Both the position numbers and the translations under genes were made by a program. From assembly GCF_002776525.5 (NCBI RefSeq), contig NC_045449.1, positions 3,149,256 through 3,213,255 on the forward strand: DNA of 64,000 nt, written 5' to 3'. Each line of letters starts with the position of its first letter. Position 1 is the first letter of the stretch. The notes under the pieces are model-generated. The model saw only the letters and a program-made list of their open reading frames with translations, did not search any database and was not told where the DNA came from. Shown piece after piece: positions 31,787-44,092 of this stretch. The stretch is from Piliocolobus tephrosceles (lineage: Eukaryota > Chordata > Mammalia > Primates > Cercopithecidae).

Positions 31787-32637
31787 GACTATGCTTATGG
31801 TTCTGACTTCTGGAGAACCACAAAATTATCTGTAAAGCTTCACAGATAATTTTAAAACAAAACAAGGCTTGAGAATGACTGCATTAAAGCATACCGCACA
31901 GAGCTGTCATTATACCAAAATGATAGGATCTTGTGAGGATATATTGCACAATAAGAAATACGTGTAAGTGCTATCATTACCAACGACTGTAACTGGAAAA
32001 CATTAGTTAAAATACTTCTAGAATGTTGGAAAGTCGTGGGAGGCAAAGACATAGAAAAGAGAAAAGTTATTATGACTGAAAAAATATCCCACAGAACATC
32101 ACACACCTGGGAAATCAAGACCCTCAGGCTGGAAGGACACCAAGAATCAGCTCATTCACCCTTCTGCCCAACTCACCCAACATCTGTCGGTAACTCCAGC
32201 GTCCTGACCTGAGATTCTGCTCCCTTTTATCCATTACGACACGTAAAGTAACAGTCTCTGTAGTCGTTCCCTGTGTATGGACCACTCCTTCTCACATCTC
32301 TTCTTCTACCCATCCCTGAGCCTCAGGGACCCTGCATCCCAGAGGAATCCAGATTCCAGAGTAACTCATTAAAGACAAAGTAATTACCCTGGACCTCGCT
32401 AGAATAAATTTGCTCAGATTCCTGCATCAGTGACTAATTACTGTACATGTCATCTGTCACTGTATTCAGTCACTGATCGCAACCAACTCTATTTAGGGGT
32501 ATCATGAGGACGGAGCTTATGGATGGATGCTTAATCACTACCTGCTTAGGAAATGGATAGTAGCCCTGTGTGGCTGCAGCCTGAATGGCCTCAAATATCT
32601 TAGATGTACAACATGTACACAATAAGCTGACACAAAA
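31787..32637. other. Unique intergenic DNA
   Basis: Nothing recognised except possible decayed old repeat text near 32120-32180. Confidence 0.5.
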
Positions 32638-32646
32638 AGACAATGG

Positions 32647-32651
<5 letters not shown>

Positions 32652-32679
<28 letters not shown>

Positions 32680-32770
32680 ATGAAGAAAGCAGTAACTTCA
32701 TTTGATTGGAGATTTAGATTTTCTGGGTGTGTACCTCAGGTGATAAAAAGTGCTATACTGTTACCTTCTA

Positions 32771-32802
<32 letters not shown>

Positions 32803-33354
32803 ATACTTTAAGTTCTAGGGTACATGTGCACAACGTGCAGGTTTGTTACATATGTATACACGTGCCATGTTGGTGTGCTACACCCATTAAGTCGTCATTT
32901 ACACTAGGTGTATCTCCTAATGCTATCCCTCCCCACCCCCCCCACCCCACAACAGACCCCGCTGTGTGATGTTCCCCACCCTGTGTCCAAGTGATCTCAT
33001 TGTTCAGTTCCCACCTATGAGTGAGAATATGCGATGTTTGGTTTTCTGTTCTTGTGATAGTTTGCTGAGAATGATGGTTTCCAGATGCATCCATGTCTCT
33101 ACAAAGGAAGTGAATTGTGGAAGACAATGTGGCGATTCCTCAAGAGTCTAGAACTAGAAATACCATTTGACCCAGCCATCCCATTACTGGGTATATACCC
33201 AAAGGATTATAAATCATGCTGCCATAAAGACATGCACATGTATGTTTATTGTGGCACTATTCACAATAGCAAAGACTTGGAACCAACACGAATGTCCATG
33301 ATACACAGACTGGATTAAGAAAACATGGCACATATACACCATGGGATACTATGC
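32652..33354 (-). mobile_element. L1 insertion with 5' inversion and probable 3' transduction, 14-bp TSD
   Basis: AGACAATGGTCTTT at 32638-32651 and 33355-33368 flanks the whole block. Reading on the minus strand from the 3' side: poly(A) of about 27-30 (to 32678), then about 90 bp of non-L1 sequence (32679-32770), then an AT-rich old L1 tail and the L1 3' end (about 32790-33106, antisense). A further L1 segment in the opposite orientation follows (33107-33354, sense, GTGGCGATTCCTCAAGAG to GGGATACTATGCA). The inverted 5' part is the signature of twin priming. The extra sequence between two A tails is the signature of 3' transduction. Confidence 0.88.
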
Positions 33355-33368
33355 AGACAATGGTCTTT

Positions 33369-33928
33369 AAGCAGAGTAACCTCTATGAAAGATACAGGCT
33401 TTGTAAAGATATCCAGGTGGCAGTCTCTCATTAAAACAACTTCCCATAAAAATACCCCAGGATCATATTTCTGTGATGCAAACATAAGCAGATATATAGA
33501 AAGGAGACAAAAAGAAGAAAAAATGAGCTCTCTCCGGTCATGCTCAATTCTTCCTCAGGCCAAAATAGAAAAAGAAAACCAAATTCCCACCCGTTCAGTT
33601 ACTTTTATCTCCTTATCTCTCTAGGAAAACTTGACAGCACTCATCACCACCATCATGCTAACCGCTCTCCATCTATGTCAGATTACCTCCTAATGCCATA
33701 TTCTTCCCATCCCTACAATTGCTCACAAGGCCACAGTGGACATTTATATATTTTTCTTCCACTACCCATTCTATGTTCCCCTGTCTTTTGGCCATTATCA
33801 GCTGGGTGACATTCTCTACACAGTGGTAACAGTGCGAGCTTTCATCCCTAGGAAATCTGCATCCCATAAACCTTGCTTTCTCAAGTTGTTATAGTTTGTA
33901 TTAACCTTTATTGATGGGCGTGGTAATA
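33369..33928. other. Unique intergenic DNA
   Basis: Open frames at 33540-33809 and 33325-33624 have no family features. No repeat is recognised. Confidence 0.45.
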
Positions 33929-34183
33929 CTAAGTGGCAACCAAATAATTCTCCAGGATTTTAGACATGGCTCTCTCTTCTCCACTTGTGTAGAACAACCA
34001 AGTTTTCCCCTGGTAATCAATATCCATCACACGAGGCAGAATGACAACCCTACTCTTTGTATATTGGCTTACATAAGTACCGAAAAATGACTGGGTGGTA
34101 GGTAGGCTTAACCGCCAATTCAGCAAAGCCATTGTTACATCCCTTGGTAGAAGAACGCATCCCTTGAGATCTATAGGAGACAC
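33929..34183 (-). pseudogene. Retroviral dUTPase-like relic (endogenous retrovirus pro/pol fragment)
   Basis: The minus-strand frame has a hydrophobic VLLPRD start, a LNWRLSLP segment and MDIDYQGK, which resemble the conserved order of retroviral or ERV dUTPase-like domains (the last is similar to the GVIDxDYxG motif). It is short (84 codons), lacks the other motifs, and no LTR or gag/env sequence is evident nearby. Antisense frames further left and right (34201-34383) could belong to the same element but are not diagnostic. Confidence 0.4.
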
Positions 34184-34439
34184 TTAAATGATGCACTCTT
34201 TTAGGTTCTCTCAGCCTCGTCTGGTATTTCAGCCACAGCTGAAGGAACCAGTTCCGCGATGGCTTCAGCTAGCTTTAGTGGATGCAACTGAAAGCACCTC
34301 ACCTCCTTGCTGCTACATATCCTCTTTGCCTCCTTCTCTGGGACTTGTACAACCCCACAGATGTCATGGGGAATCTTTAGCACTCACACAAATATGAAGG
34401 CCTGTGATCCACTTTGAACTCATTATTGTAGAGTGTTAG

Positions 34440-36770
34440 ATGTAAATCGAGGTTCCATTTTATTCCTTTTGTATATGGAAACCCAACTTTTCCAGCACCA
34501 TTTGTTGAAGACTCATCTTCACTGAATTGCCTCCATACCTTTGTCAAAAATCAGTGAATGATACATAAGTAGATCTATTTCTGGACTCCTTATGGTATTA
34601 TATACCCTCAATACTGATCTATATTTCTATCCTTTGTCTACTACTACAGTTTCCTCATTATTGTAACTTACTAGTTAATTTGGAAACGAGACAATGTTAG
34701 TGCTTCCACGTTGTTCTCCTCTTTCAAAATTGATTTTGGGTGTATTTGTCTTTACACATAAATTTTATAATCAGATTGTCAAATCATGCACAACATTTTC
34801 TGTTAGAATTTTTATTAGAATTTTGTTAACGCTCCAGATCAGTTGCTGAAGAGCCAACATCTTAAGAGTGTTAAGTCTTCCAATCTGTAAAAATATTGTA
34901 TCTACCCATTTCTTTTTATTTAAGTTCTGGAGTATGTGTACAGGATATGCAAGTTTGTTACATAGGTAAATGTGTGCCATGGTGGTTTGCTGCACATATC
35001 AACCCATCACCTAGGTATTAAGCCCAGCATGCATTAGCTATTTTTCCTGATGCTCTCCCTCCCCTCATCCCACCCCCAATAGGCCCCAATGTATGTTGTT
35101 CCCCTCCCTGTGTCCACATGTTTTCATTGTTCAGCTACCACTTACAAGTTAGAACATGCGGTGTTTGGTTTTCTGTTCCTGCGTTAGTTTGCTGAGCATA
35201 ATGGCTTCCAGCTCCATCCATGTGCTGCAAATGACATGATCTCATTTCTTTTTTTCTTTTTTTTTTTTTTTTATCTCATTTCTTTTTATGGCTGCATAGT
35301 ATTCCATGGTGTATATGTATCACATTTTTTTTATTCAGTCTATAATTGATGAGCATTTGGGTTGATTCCATGTCTTTGCTGTTGTGAATAGTGATGCAAT
35401 GAACATACTCGCATTCGTGTATCTTTATAATAGAATGATTTATATTCCTTTAGGTATATACCCAGTAATGGGATTGCTGGGTTAAATGGTATTTCTGTTT
35501 TTAGGTCTTTGAGGAATTGCCACACTGTCTTCCACAATGGTTGAACTAATTTCATTCCCACCAACAGTGTAAAAGCATTCCTTTCACTCTGCAGCCTCGC
35601 CAGTATCTGTTGTTTCATGACTTTTTAATAATTGCCATTCTGACTGGTATGAGATGGTATCATATCATTGTGGTTTCAATTTGCTTTCTCTAATTATCAG
35701 CGATGTTGAACTTTTTTTCATATGTTTGTTGACCACATGTATGTCTTCTTTTGAGAAGTGTCTGTTCATATCCTTTGCCCACTTTTTAATGGGGTTTTTT
35801 TCTTGTAAATTTGTTTAAGTTCCTTGTAGACTCTAGATATTAGACTTTTGTCAGAAGGAGAGATTGCAAAAGTTTTCTCCCATTCTATAGGTTGTCTGTT
35901 CGCTCTGATGATAGTTTCTTTTGCTGTGCAAAAGCTTTTTAGTTTAATTAGATCCCATTTGCCATTTTTTGCTTTTGTTGCAATTGCTTTTGACATTTTC
36001 ATCATGAAACCTTTGCCTGTGCCTATGTCCTAGATTTTCTTCTAGGGTTTTTATAGTTTTGGGTTTAAGACATCTTGAGTTAGTTTTTGTATAAGGTGTA
36101 AGGAAGGGATCCAGTTTCAATTTTCTGAATATAGCTGGCCAGTTGTCCCAACACCATTTATTAAATAAGGAATCCTTTCTCCATTGCTTGCTTTTGCCAA
36201 AATTTTTGAAAATCAGATGGTTGTAGGTGTGCAGTCTTATTCCTGAGTTCTCTATTCTGTTCTATTAGTCTGTGTGTCTGTTTTTGTACCAGTACCATGC
36301 TGTTTTGGTTGTTGCAGGCTTGTAGTACAGTTTGAGGTTGGGTATGTATCCATTTCTTAAGTCTTTGATTTCCATAACCAGTGTTGAAGTTTTCATGTCA
36401 TAGATCTTACACATATTTTGTAAGAGTTATACTTATTTAATAATATGGTGCTATGTAAAGAGTACTTTTTTCAACTTCCACATGTTCACTGTTATTTGAC
36501 ATAAATATAATTTTAATATATTAATATCATGTATATATTTATATACAGAATTAAAACGTTTTAATATGTTGACCTTATACCCTATGGATTTACTAAACTT
36601 GATTACTAGTTCTAGAACCCTTTTTTAGATAATTTTAGGGATTCTGTATAAACATGAATAGAGATGGTTTAATTTCTTACTTTCCAATATGTATACATTT
36701 TAGTTCTTTTTATTGCCGTTTCTCACTCCTAGTACAATGTTTAAAAAGAGTAGCGAGTTCATGTTTGTAT
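34440..36770 (-). mobile_element. Old L1M-type ORF2 fragment, antisense, split by a younger L1
   Basis: The left piece 34440-34914 contains TTTTCCAGCACCATTTGTTG and ATACCTTTGTCAAAAATCAG. The right piece 36345-36770 contains CTATGGATTTACTAAACTTG. They are continuous parts of one diverged antisense L1 ORF2 once the insert 34915-36344 is removed. Confidence 0.8.
34915..36344 (-). mobile_element. 5'-truncated L1 nested in the older L1
   Basis: TTTTTATTTAAGTTCTGGAG at the left is the antisense 3' end. The ORF2 end and RT region follow to GTAGTACAGTTTGAGGTTGG. TGTATCTACCCATTTCTT at 34897-34914 and TGTATCCATTTCTT at 36345-36358 form an imperfect TSD (four bases lost). A T18-type run at about 35256-35273 is internal. 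The ORF2 frames (for example 35766-36005) are broken. Confidence 0.88.
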
Positions 36771-38239
36771 TTGGTATAAGGAAGGAGTCCAGTTTCAATC
36801 TTCTGCATATGGCTCTCTAGTTATCCCAGCACAATTTATTGAATAGGGAATCCTTTCCCCATTGCTTGTTTTTGTCAGGTTTCTATCTATCAAAGATCAG
36901 ATAGTTGTAGGTATGTGGTCTTATTTCTGGGTTCTTTATTCTGTTCCATTGGTCTTTGTGTCTGTTTTTGTACCAGTGCCATGCTGTTTTCGTTACTATA
37001 GCCCTGTAGTATAGTTTGAATATAGTTTGAAGTCAGGTAGCATGATGTCTTCAGCTTTGTTCTTCTTGCTTAGGATTGCCTTGGCTATTCAGGCTGTTTT
37101 TTGACTCTGTATGAATTTTAAAATAGTTTTCTTTAATTCTATGAAGAATGTCAATGGTAGTTTAATAGGAATAACACTGAATCTATACATTGCTTTGGGC
37201 AGTAAGGGCATGTTAATGATATTGATTCTTCCTATCCATTAGCATGGAATGTTTTTCCATTTGAGTTGTCTCTGATTTCTTTGAGGAGTGTATCATAGTT
37301 ACCCTTGTAGAGATCCTTCACCTCCCTAGTTAGCTGTATTCCTAGGTATATTGTTATTTTTGTGGCAATTACGAATGGGCATGCATTCCTGATTTGGCTC
37401 TCAGTTTGACTGTTGTTGGTGTATAGGAATGCTAGTGACTTTTGCACATTAATTTTGTATCCTGAGACTTTACTGAAGTTGTTTTTCAGATTAAGATGCT
37501 TGTGGACCAAGACTATGGAGTTTTCTAGATATAGGATCATGTAATCTGAAAACAGGAATGATTTAACTTCCTCTATTCTTATTTGAATGCCCTTTACTTC
37601 TTTCTCTTGCCTAATTACCCTGTACAGAACTTCCAATACTATGTTGAATAGCAGTGGTGAGAGACAGCATCGTGGTCTTGTGCCAGTTTTCAAAGGGAAT
37701 GCTTCCAGCTTTTGCCCATTCAGTACGATGTTGGCTATGGGTTTGTGATAGATGGTTCTTATCATTTTCAGGTATGTTCCTTCAATACCTAGTTTATTGA
37801 GAGTTTTTAACATGAAGCGATGTTAAATTTTTTCAAAAGTCTTTTCTGCATCTATTGAGATAATCATGTAGTTTTTGTCTTTAGTTCTGTTTATGTGATT
37901 AATTACATTTACTGATTTATGTTTGTTGAGCCAACCCTGCATCCCAGGGATGAAGCATACTTAATCATAGTGGATAAGCTTTTTGATGTGCTGCCAGATT
38001 CAGTTTGCCAGAATTTTGTTGAGGATTTTTGCATTAATGTTCATCAAGGATATTGGCCTGAAATTTTCTTTTTCTGTTGTATCTCTGCCAAGTTTTGGTA
38101 TCGGGATGATGTTAGCCTCATAAAACAAGTTAGGAAGGAGTCCCTCATCTTCAATTTTTTGGAACAGTGTCAGTAGGAATGATACCAGTTCTTCTTTGTA
38201 CCTCTGGTAGAATTCAGCTATGAATCCATCAGGTCCAAG

Positions 38240-38270
<31 letters not shown>

Positions 38271-38817
38271 GGTTGGTAGGCTATTTATTACTGACTCAAT
38301 TTCAGAGCTCATTATTGGTCTGTTCAGGGCATCAATTTCTTCCTGTTTGTCTTGGACAGTTTGTCCAGGAATCTATCAATCTCTTCTAAGTTTTCTAGTT
38401 TGTTTGCACAGAGGTATTTGAAGAAATTTCTGATGGTTATTTTTATTTCTGTGGGGTCAGTGGTAATATTCCTTTTATCATTTCTAATTGTGTTTATTTG
38501 GATCTTCTCTCTTTTCTTATTAGGCCAGCCAGTGGCCTATCTTATTCATTTTTTAAAAAATCAACTCCTGTTTTTATTGATCTTTTGAATGGTTTTTGTG
38601 TTTCAATTTCCTTCAGTTCAACTCGGATTTTGGTAATTTCTTGTCTTCTCCCAGTTTGGGGGTTGATTCGTTCTTGCTTCTCTAATTCTTTCATTTGTGA
38701 TGGTAGGTTGTTAATTTGAGATCTTTCTAACTTTTAGATGTGGGCATGTAGTGCTATGAATTTTCCTCTTAGCACCGTCTTCTTAGCTGTGTCCCAGAGA
38801 TTCTGGTATGCTTTATC
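36771..38817 (-). mobile_element. L1 ORF2 middle segment, antisense, without its 3' end
   Basis: It starts with GGTATAAGGAAGGAGTCCAG and runs through the reverse-transcriptase region (37232-37813 open on the minus strand) to GAGATTCTGGTATGCTTTAT. About the first 250 bp repeat the same ORF2 region as the end of the previous L1, so it is a different copy. No poly(T) lies at its left border, so the 3' end was lost by deletion or recombination. A T28 run at 38243-38270 stands where the L1 normally has about seven T. Confidence 0.85.
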
Positions 38818-39114
38818 TTTTTTTTTTTTTTTTTTTTTGAGACTGAGTCTCGCTCTATCGCCCACCCTGGAGTGCAGTGGCACAATCTCGGCTCACAGCA
38901 ATCTCTGCCTCCTGGGTTCAAGTGATTCTCCTGCCTCAGCCTCCTGAGTAGCTGGGAATATAGGTGCGCACCACGATGCCTGGCAACTTTTTTGAATTTT
39001 TAGTAGAGATGGGGTTTCATGTTGGCCAAGCTGGTCTCAAACTCCTGATCTTGTGATCCACTCACCTAGGCCTCCCAAAGTGCTGGAATTACAGGCATGA
39101 GATACCGTGCCTGG
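38818..39114 (-). mobile_element. Alu SINE, antisense
   Basis: T21-type tail, GAGACTGAGTCTCGCTCTAT, and a body ending ATACCGTGCCTGG. L1 sequence lies only on its left, so the L1 ends at or near this Alu. Confidence 0.92.
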
Positions 39115-39529
39115 TTCCTGGGATATTTATCCACTGTCCCCATTCCCCATTATCAAGTTGCCCTCTGCATTTCTGAGCTCCACACGTGCTGAGACAGAGT
39201 AAGCTTCCCCACTGTTCGTGGCATCAGGGGATCCCAGGGAAGAGGCTACACTGTCAGCTTGCAGTGAAAGCCTGCAGGGAACTGTCCCCTCCAACCATGG
39301 CTGAAATCGGAAGCCAAGTATCTTGTCTCCTTTGTTCTCCAGATGTGAAGCAGAACATCTGATCCGTCTGCTACAATCGACTTTGTAGAAGTGTTGGGAA
39401 GACTGATAGACACTCCAGGCTTGTACAATTCTTAGTAAATTACCATGTAAATAACAAACACTCACAAATGTTCTCAGTCTGTATGTAGATGAATTGTTGA
39501 ACTTCTATTAGCAGCTTAATGAATCCTAC
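39115..39529. other. Unique DNA
   Basis: No gene recognised. Two overlapping minus-strand frames (39127-39465) show no domain. Confidence 0.5.
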
Positions 39530-39700
39530 TTCATATAATGTTCAGACAGCAGTGCTCTGTAGGGGAGAATATGCTCATTTTACAGATGAGGAAACTGAGG
39601 CTCAAAAACTGACTTTGAAGCTTGTGCAGAGTCAAACCACTAATAATCAGAAGAACAGGTTTGTCTATTCCGCTTTTTCTACTGCACCAGCGTTCCCTGG
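39530..39700 (+). repeat. MIR SINE remnant
   Basis: ATTTTACAGATGAGGAAACT followed by GAGGCTCAAAAACTGACTTT matches the MIR core. The ends are decayed. Confidence 0.8.
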
Positions 39701-42003
39701 TGGGAGAAGAGCCCTCTCTCTTAGGTGAGGGAATGTTGGCTGAGCATGTGTTAGTGGGAAGGGGAGTCAGAGGAACACACGCGTACACCTTCCCACAGCT
39801 TCTGTTCATTAACCTGCGACCTTCACCAGGCCTCTCAATTACTCAGGGCCTGGCTTAGAAAGTCACTTTGGTAGGCAGCCTCCCAGGGGACCTTCTAGCA
39901 TCCTAGGGCTCGTCTCCCAGCACCTCCAGAATCATTATAGGATCCCCAAGACACAGTCCCAGTGGCCCCACTAACAAGGCCCCAAGAGAGAAAGCGCCAC
40001 ACTACTGAGGGCTCAACGGGAAGCTGGCTTTGAAGAAAGCTTTCCCCTCTTACCTCCCTTCTGGGGCCTGCTTTGGGCTTGTCTCTGCTCACATGCCCTG
40101 GTTGACATCTGGGAAAGAAAATTTCTCCTTAGAAAACCCATATAGAGTCCCCAGCTGCACCTCTCCATTCCTGGGGGACTTTGAGGACATGGGCAAGTCC
40201 TGTAGGCCTCAGTGACTCAGCATTAAGCAGAGCGGACATCATCTGCCGTAACGTCCTGCCCACAAAGCCGGGGCTCGAGGCAAAGCCTTCCTTGTGAGAA
40301 AGTCTAAATACCAGAAGGTGTGAGGCATCATTGCCCTGAGTACGAAGGGCCTGAGGTGTCTCCTTTTCCATGTCTGTCTCCCCATCCTTCTCTCTCCTAG
40401 GAGGGCCCGTTTCTGAGTGCCCCAGAGGACAGCGCTGTAGTGAAGACAGCCCTGTACAGAGAGGACAGCAGCTCGAGTCCTCTCATGTCTCAGACATAGC
40501 CCCGCACTCGCTCTCCGGGAGGATAACTGGGTCTGCGCGGCTCCTCCCCTTCTTTCCTGAGGAAACCTCAGTGGCTTCTGTGCCCATTCCAGGGTGAGTA
40601 TTCGCATGAGTCCTTTCTCTGCTCCTGCAGAATAGAGAAGGGGCTTCTGTTGCCATCAGCTTAATAAACCTGGTGCGATGGGTGCCCCGAAAGGGAAAGC
40701 CATTTCGGGTAGGATCTGGGACTATAGCCCGGAGGTCCTGGGTTCTTTTGTGGTTTTTCCCCCCATGCTCTCCTCTCTCAGATGAAGCCTGTTAGCGTGA
40801 GTGTGAGGAGACGCTCAGACCAGTTCACTGCCCGCATCCACTGCTTCAGGCAGCCGGGAACCCTCACTCCAGCGAAGGCCTTGAGCCTTGTCCTGTTGGG
40901 CGCATGAGGGATGGGCTGGAGTTCCAGAGCAGGGGCTGTCACAGCTGGTAAGGGGAGCCTCGAGGGTGGTCGTGCAGGAGGGCTCCCCAGTGGGCCTCGT
41001 GGGGACCCTGTCAGACCCTCGGGGTGTCTCAGGGTGACCTGAGGTCATCCCAGAATCCCCCTGGTTTTAAGCAGTTGCATCTGCAGCTGTCTGAGGGTTG
41101 GCAGCAGCTGTTTAGTGGTTCTTCTACCCCGACCATGACTGACTCGTCTGGAAGGTGTGGCCCCTCCTGAGGGCCGTATTGTTTTGGGAGGTTTAAGTAA
41201 AAAGAAGCAGGTGGATTGGTCCATGACGTGCTTGTCCCATTAACACAAAGGAGTTCCTGCCACAACCTTGCACCCTGCACTTAACCTGTACCTACCCTAA
41301 AGCATATTAGGCCGGGAAAGTCTAGCCCAAATATTAACGTGTCCGGAAAGTCTTCCACAACAACTCTAGCTTATACTGATGCTTTCTCTGAAATTATATG
41401 AACATTAGAACAATTGATCATTCATTTCACAAATATTAAAGTATTGTGATGGTTATTGCTATTGAAAAGACTGAATCAAACATGTTTTATCCTTGAATTA
41501 CTTATAGAGATGTAAGAAAGATATGTTCCATAGAGCAGTGACTGAACTAGAAGGTAAAGCATAGTAAGTTGCATGAAATAACATATGTGGGAGTTTAGGA
41601 GAGAAGCAGCAGGAGGGAGGAAAGACAGGGAAAGAGAGAAACACAGAGAGAGACAGGCAGGAGTGAGAGATGAGATGGGAATGTTTCAAGGAAAGATTAG
41701 TTCAGCAGGCAGCGTCTGGTGATAAGTCTTGAAATATTTGGGCAGTGGACTTGGAGGAAAACGATCGCAGGTAGAAAAAACAGTATGAGCAAGCGGCTGG
41801 AAAACTGCAGGGTCGCAATCGAATACTTGTGTTAAAATGGGGATAAATGGGGAGGAGCTAACTTTTCTTCAATAGAACATATGTACAGAGCTGTTACCTA
41901 CCCACTGATTTGCCAATTTGCAAAGCATTTACAAATTACTAATTTCATCAAGATAATCATACCAGAAGATGATTTCTTCCCACTCCCAAGTCATGTGATC
42001 TTA
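39701..42003. other. GC-richer unique block, then AT-rich unique DNA
   Basis: From about 39700 to 41300 the GC content and CpG frequency exceed those of the surrounding repeats, without a clear island or open family frame. It contains the candidate exon at 40401-40593. The rest (41300-42003) is AT-rich, with a purine-rich GAGA stretch at about 41600-41660. Confidence 0.5.
40401..40593 (+). other. Candidate exon (strong acceptor and donor signals)
   Basis: CCCATCCTTCTCTCTCCTAG ends at 40400, a long pyrimidine tract plus AG. CATTCCAGG followed by GTGAGTATT begins the possible intron at 40594. The 193 bp between are GC-rich. OR genes often have small non-coding exons several kb upstream of the coding exon, and OR3A3 lies 9 kb downstream on the same strand, so a 5' UTR exon is possible. 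The signals are visible; the assignment to OR3A3 is inference. Confidence 0.35.
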
Positions 42004-42018
42004 GAATTTTAAGGACCT

Positions 42019-42331
42019 GGCCGGGCACCATGACTCACGCCTGTAATCCCAGCACTTTGGGAGGCCGAGGTGGGTGGATCGTGAGGTCAGGAGTTCGAGA
42101 CCAGCCTGGCCAACATGGTGAAACCCCGTCTCTACTAAAAACACAAAAATTAGCCAGGCGTGGTGGTGGGTGCCTGTAGTCCCAGCTGCTCGGGAGACTG
42201 AGGCAGGAGAATCACTTGAACCCCAGAGGCGGAGGTTGCAGTGAGCCGAGATCATCAAAATCATGCCACTGCACTCCAGCCTGGCGACAGAGCAAGACTC
42301 AAAAAAAAAAAAAAAAAAGAAAGAAAGAAAA
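42019..42331 (+). mobile_element. Alu SINE with 15-bp TSD
   Basis: Sense Alu starting GGCCGGGCACCATGACTCAC, with an AGAAAGAAAG tail. GAATTTTAAGGACCT at 42004-42018 and GAACTTTAAGGACCT at 42332-42346 are the TSD with one substitution. Confidence 0.94.
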
Positions 42332-42346
42332 GAACTTTAAGGACCT

Positions 42347-43104
42347 CTTGGAGATCCCTGTATCCACGTTCTCATCCATGTGGCATCCCCTCTGCAGCTT
42401 CCCCATGGCCTGAGCGCGCACAGTGGAGACCTCATTTGGAAGGTTGGTCATTGAGATAGCCTCACGCTGGAGACATGCCCTTGCTGTAGAGGCTCCAATG
42501 AGATGCATGCTATCCACATGAAACTGCGGGTCAGTCTGTAGTCACTGCCTTGACTGTAAGCCTAGGTGGAGGAATCTTTGTGGAAGTGGCTGTGTGACCT
42601 GGAAGGGCTGGTGGCCTTTATGTTCTGTAAGGAGAAAAGCAATGAAACAAGAAGCCATCATCATGCCTCCCAGGCTGCAAATCTGTCGGAGTTCTCTGTC
42701 CTGGCTAGACATTGGAAACAGCTGGGAAGCTTTAATGACGCACCCATACCCAGGTGCCAACAACTAAACCAATTAAAATGGAGTTCTTGATGAAAGGCCT
42801 TGGCATCAGTATTTTCTTCCTAAAGCGTCCCAGGTGAGTCCAGTAATCTTGGGGACTGAGAATCTAATGTAACAGAAAGTCAGGAAATGTGATTGGAAAT
42901 ACTGACCAGCAAACCTTTGCAAGATATCTTAAATTTCCGTAACTTTTCTTGGTATCAACTTTTCGAATATTGACTCTTCTCCCTTCAGGATTATCAGTAA
43001 TTATAACATAAGCAAGGACTGTGTCTTAATTTGAGGGAGTGACAAGAAAGAGCTAATAATTGGAAGTATCTGTCCAGGTACATTCTGAAACAGCCGTGAT
43101 CAGG
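42347..43104. other. Unique DNA
   Basis: No gene or clear repeat. Confidence 0.5.
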
Positions 43105-43245
43105 TGGGTGCTTTAAAAAAAATCCAGATGCCTGGGTCTTACCTTCAGAGATTCTGATTTAATTGGCCTGGGGGTATCGTCTGGGCATAAGGATTTTTTA
43201 AAGCTCCACATATTTCTACTGTGCAGCCAAGGGGAGAGTCACTGC
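43105..43245 (+). mobile_element. hAT-type MITE remnant (MER5-like)
   Basis: CCAGATGCCTGGGTCTTACC, AGAGATTCTGATTTAATTGG and TCTACTGTGCAGCCAAGG follow the order of a common MER5-type hAT non-autonomous element. The subfamily is from memory. Confidence 0.6.
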
Positions 43246-44092
43246 AGTCACTTTCATAGAGCATCAGAGAGGAATGAATGTCAGGTGGATTTCCTATCGT
43301 CTTTACAAAGAAAGAAAAACACGATGCAGGAAGGTAGTGTGGATTCTCAGAAACGCCCTCAGGATTTTAAGAGTCACAAAACCCATCTGACTGTGCTTTG
43401 ACAACTGGGGCAGCAATGGGATCAGAGACTACTGGACACATTCTTGGTAACTGGAGAAAAGACTCAAATCACCTCAGGATGTCAGAGAAAAGGCATTTAC
43501 CGGTGAGCCAGGAGATAGCTCATCAGCAGAAATGGAATTTGGTTGACAGGGAGTAAAATAGCCTGGGAGAGCTGCTGTCTACACCCAGAACCCACCCAAG
43601 GCTCTTCTGTGGATAGCAACTACCACAGCATGCAAGGCAAGGGACTTTGAAATTTACAAGTCATAGCCATTGGGAAGGTGGGAATAGTTCGATCATTCAT
43701 AAAAATGTATATTAATAATCATTATAAGAACAATATAGGTAATATGTTAAAATTTAAACTCTCCAATGAAAAAAAGCTAAAACTCATTCTGTTACTACCA
43801 CTCTTTGAAAACCACTGCAGTAGCTCAGTTTCCTTCTGTTTATTATATGTGTACATAATAACAGTGAGATCAAATTTTAAGTGTACAGTTTTGCCTTTCC
43901 TTTTACTGATTGAATGTGTTACCACAAGAATTTGCTTGATTTTAAAGTCATTTTTGTTAATATGAACTTTTTAAAATTTTTTCTAGTTTATTATGGCATA
44001 TATAAGAAAACTACATATTTTTGTATATTATTTTTATATTTACGTTTTATCTTGAAATGTTCCTGTACTTTCATATTTTTAAGAGTTTTCCA
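43246..44092. other. Unique DNA, AT-rich toward the right
   Basis: No gene is recognised. The right part (43680-44090) is AT-rich with chance frames in both directions. Confidence 0.5.

Noticed and set aside
31472..31865. Minus-strand frames made of SIYL repeats
   Set aside because: Translation of the GATA microsatellite.
36345..36770. Continuation of the left or right L1 as one element
   Set aside because: This piece is much more diverged than both neighbours and joins up with 34440-34914 instead.
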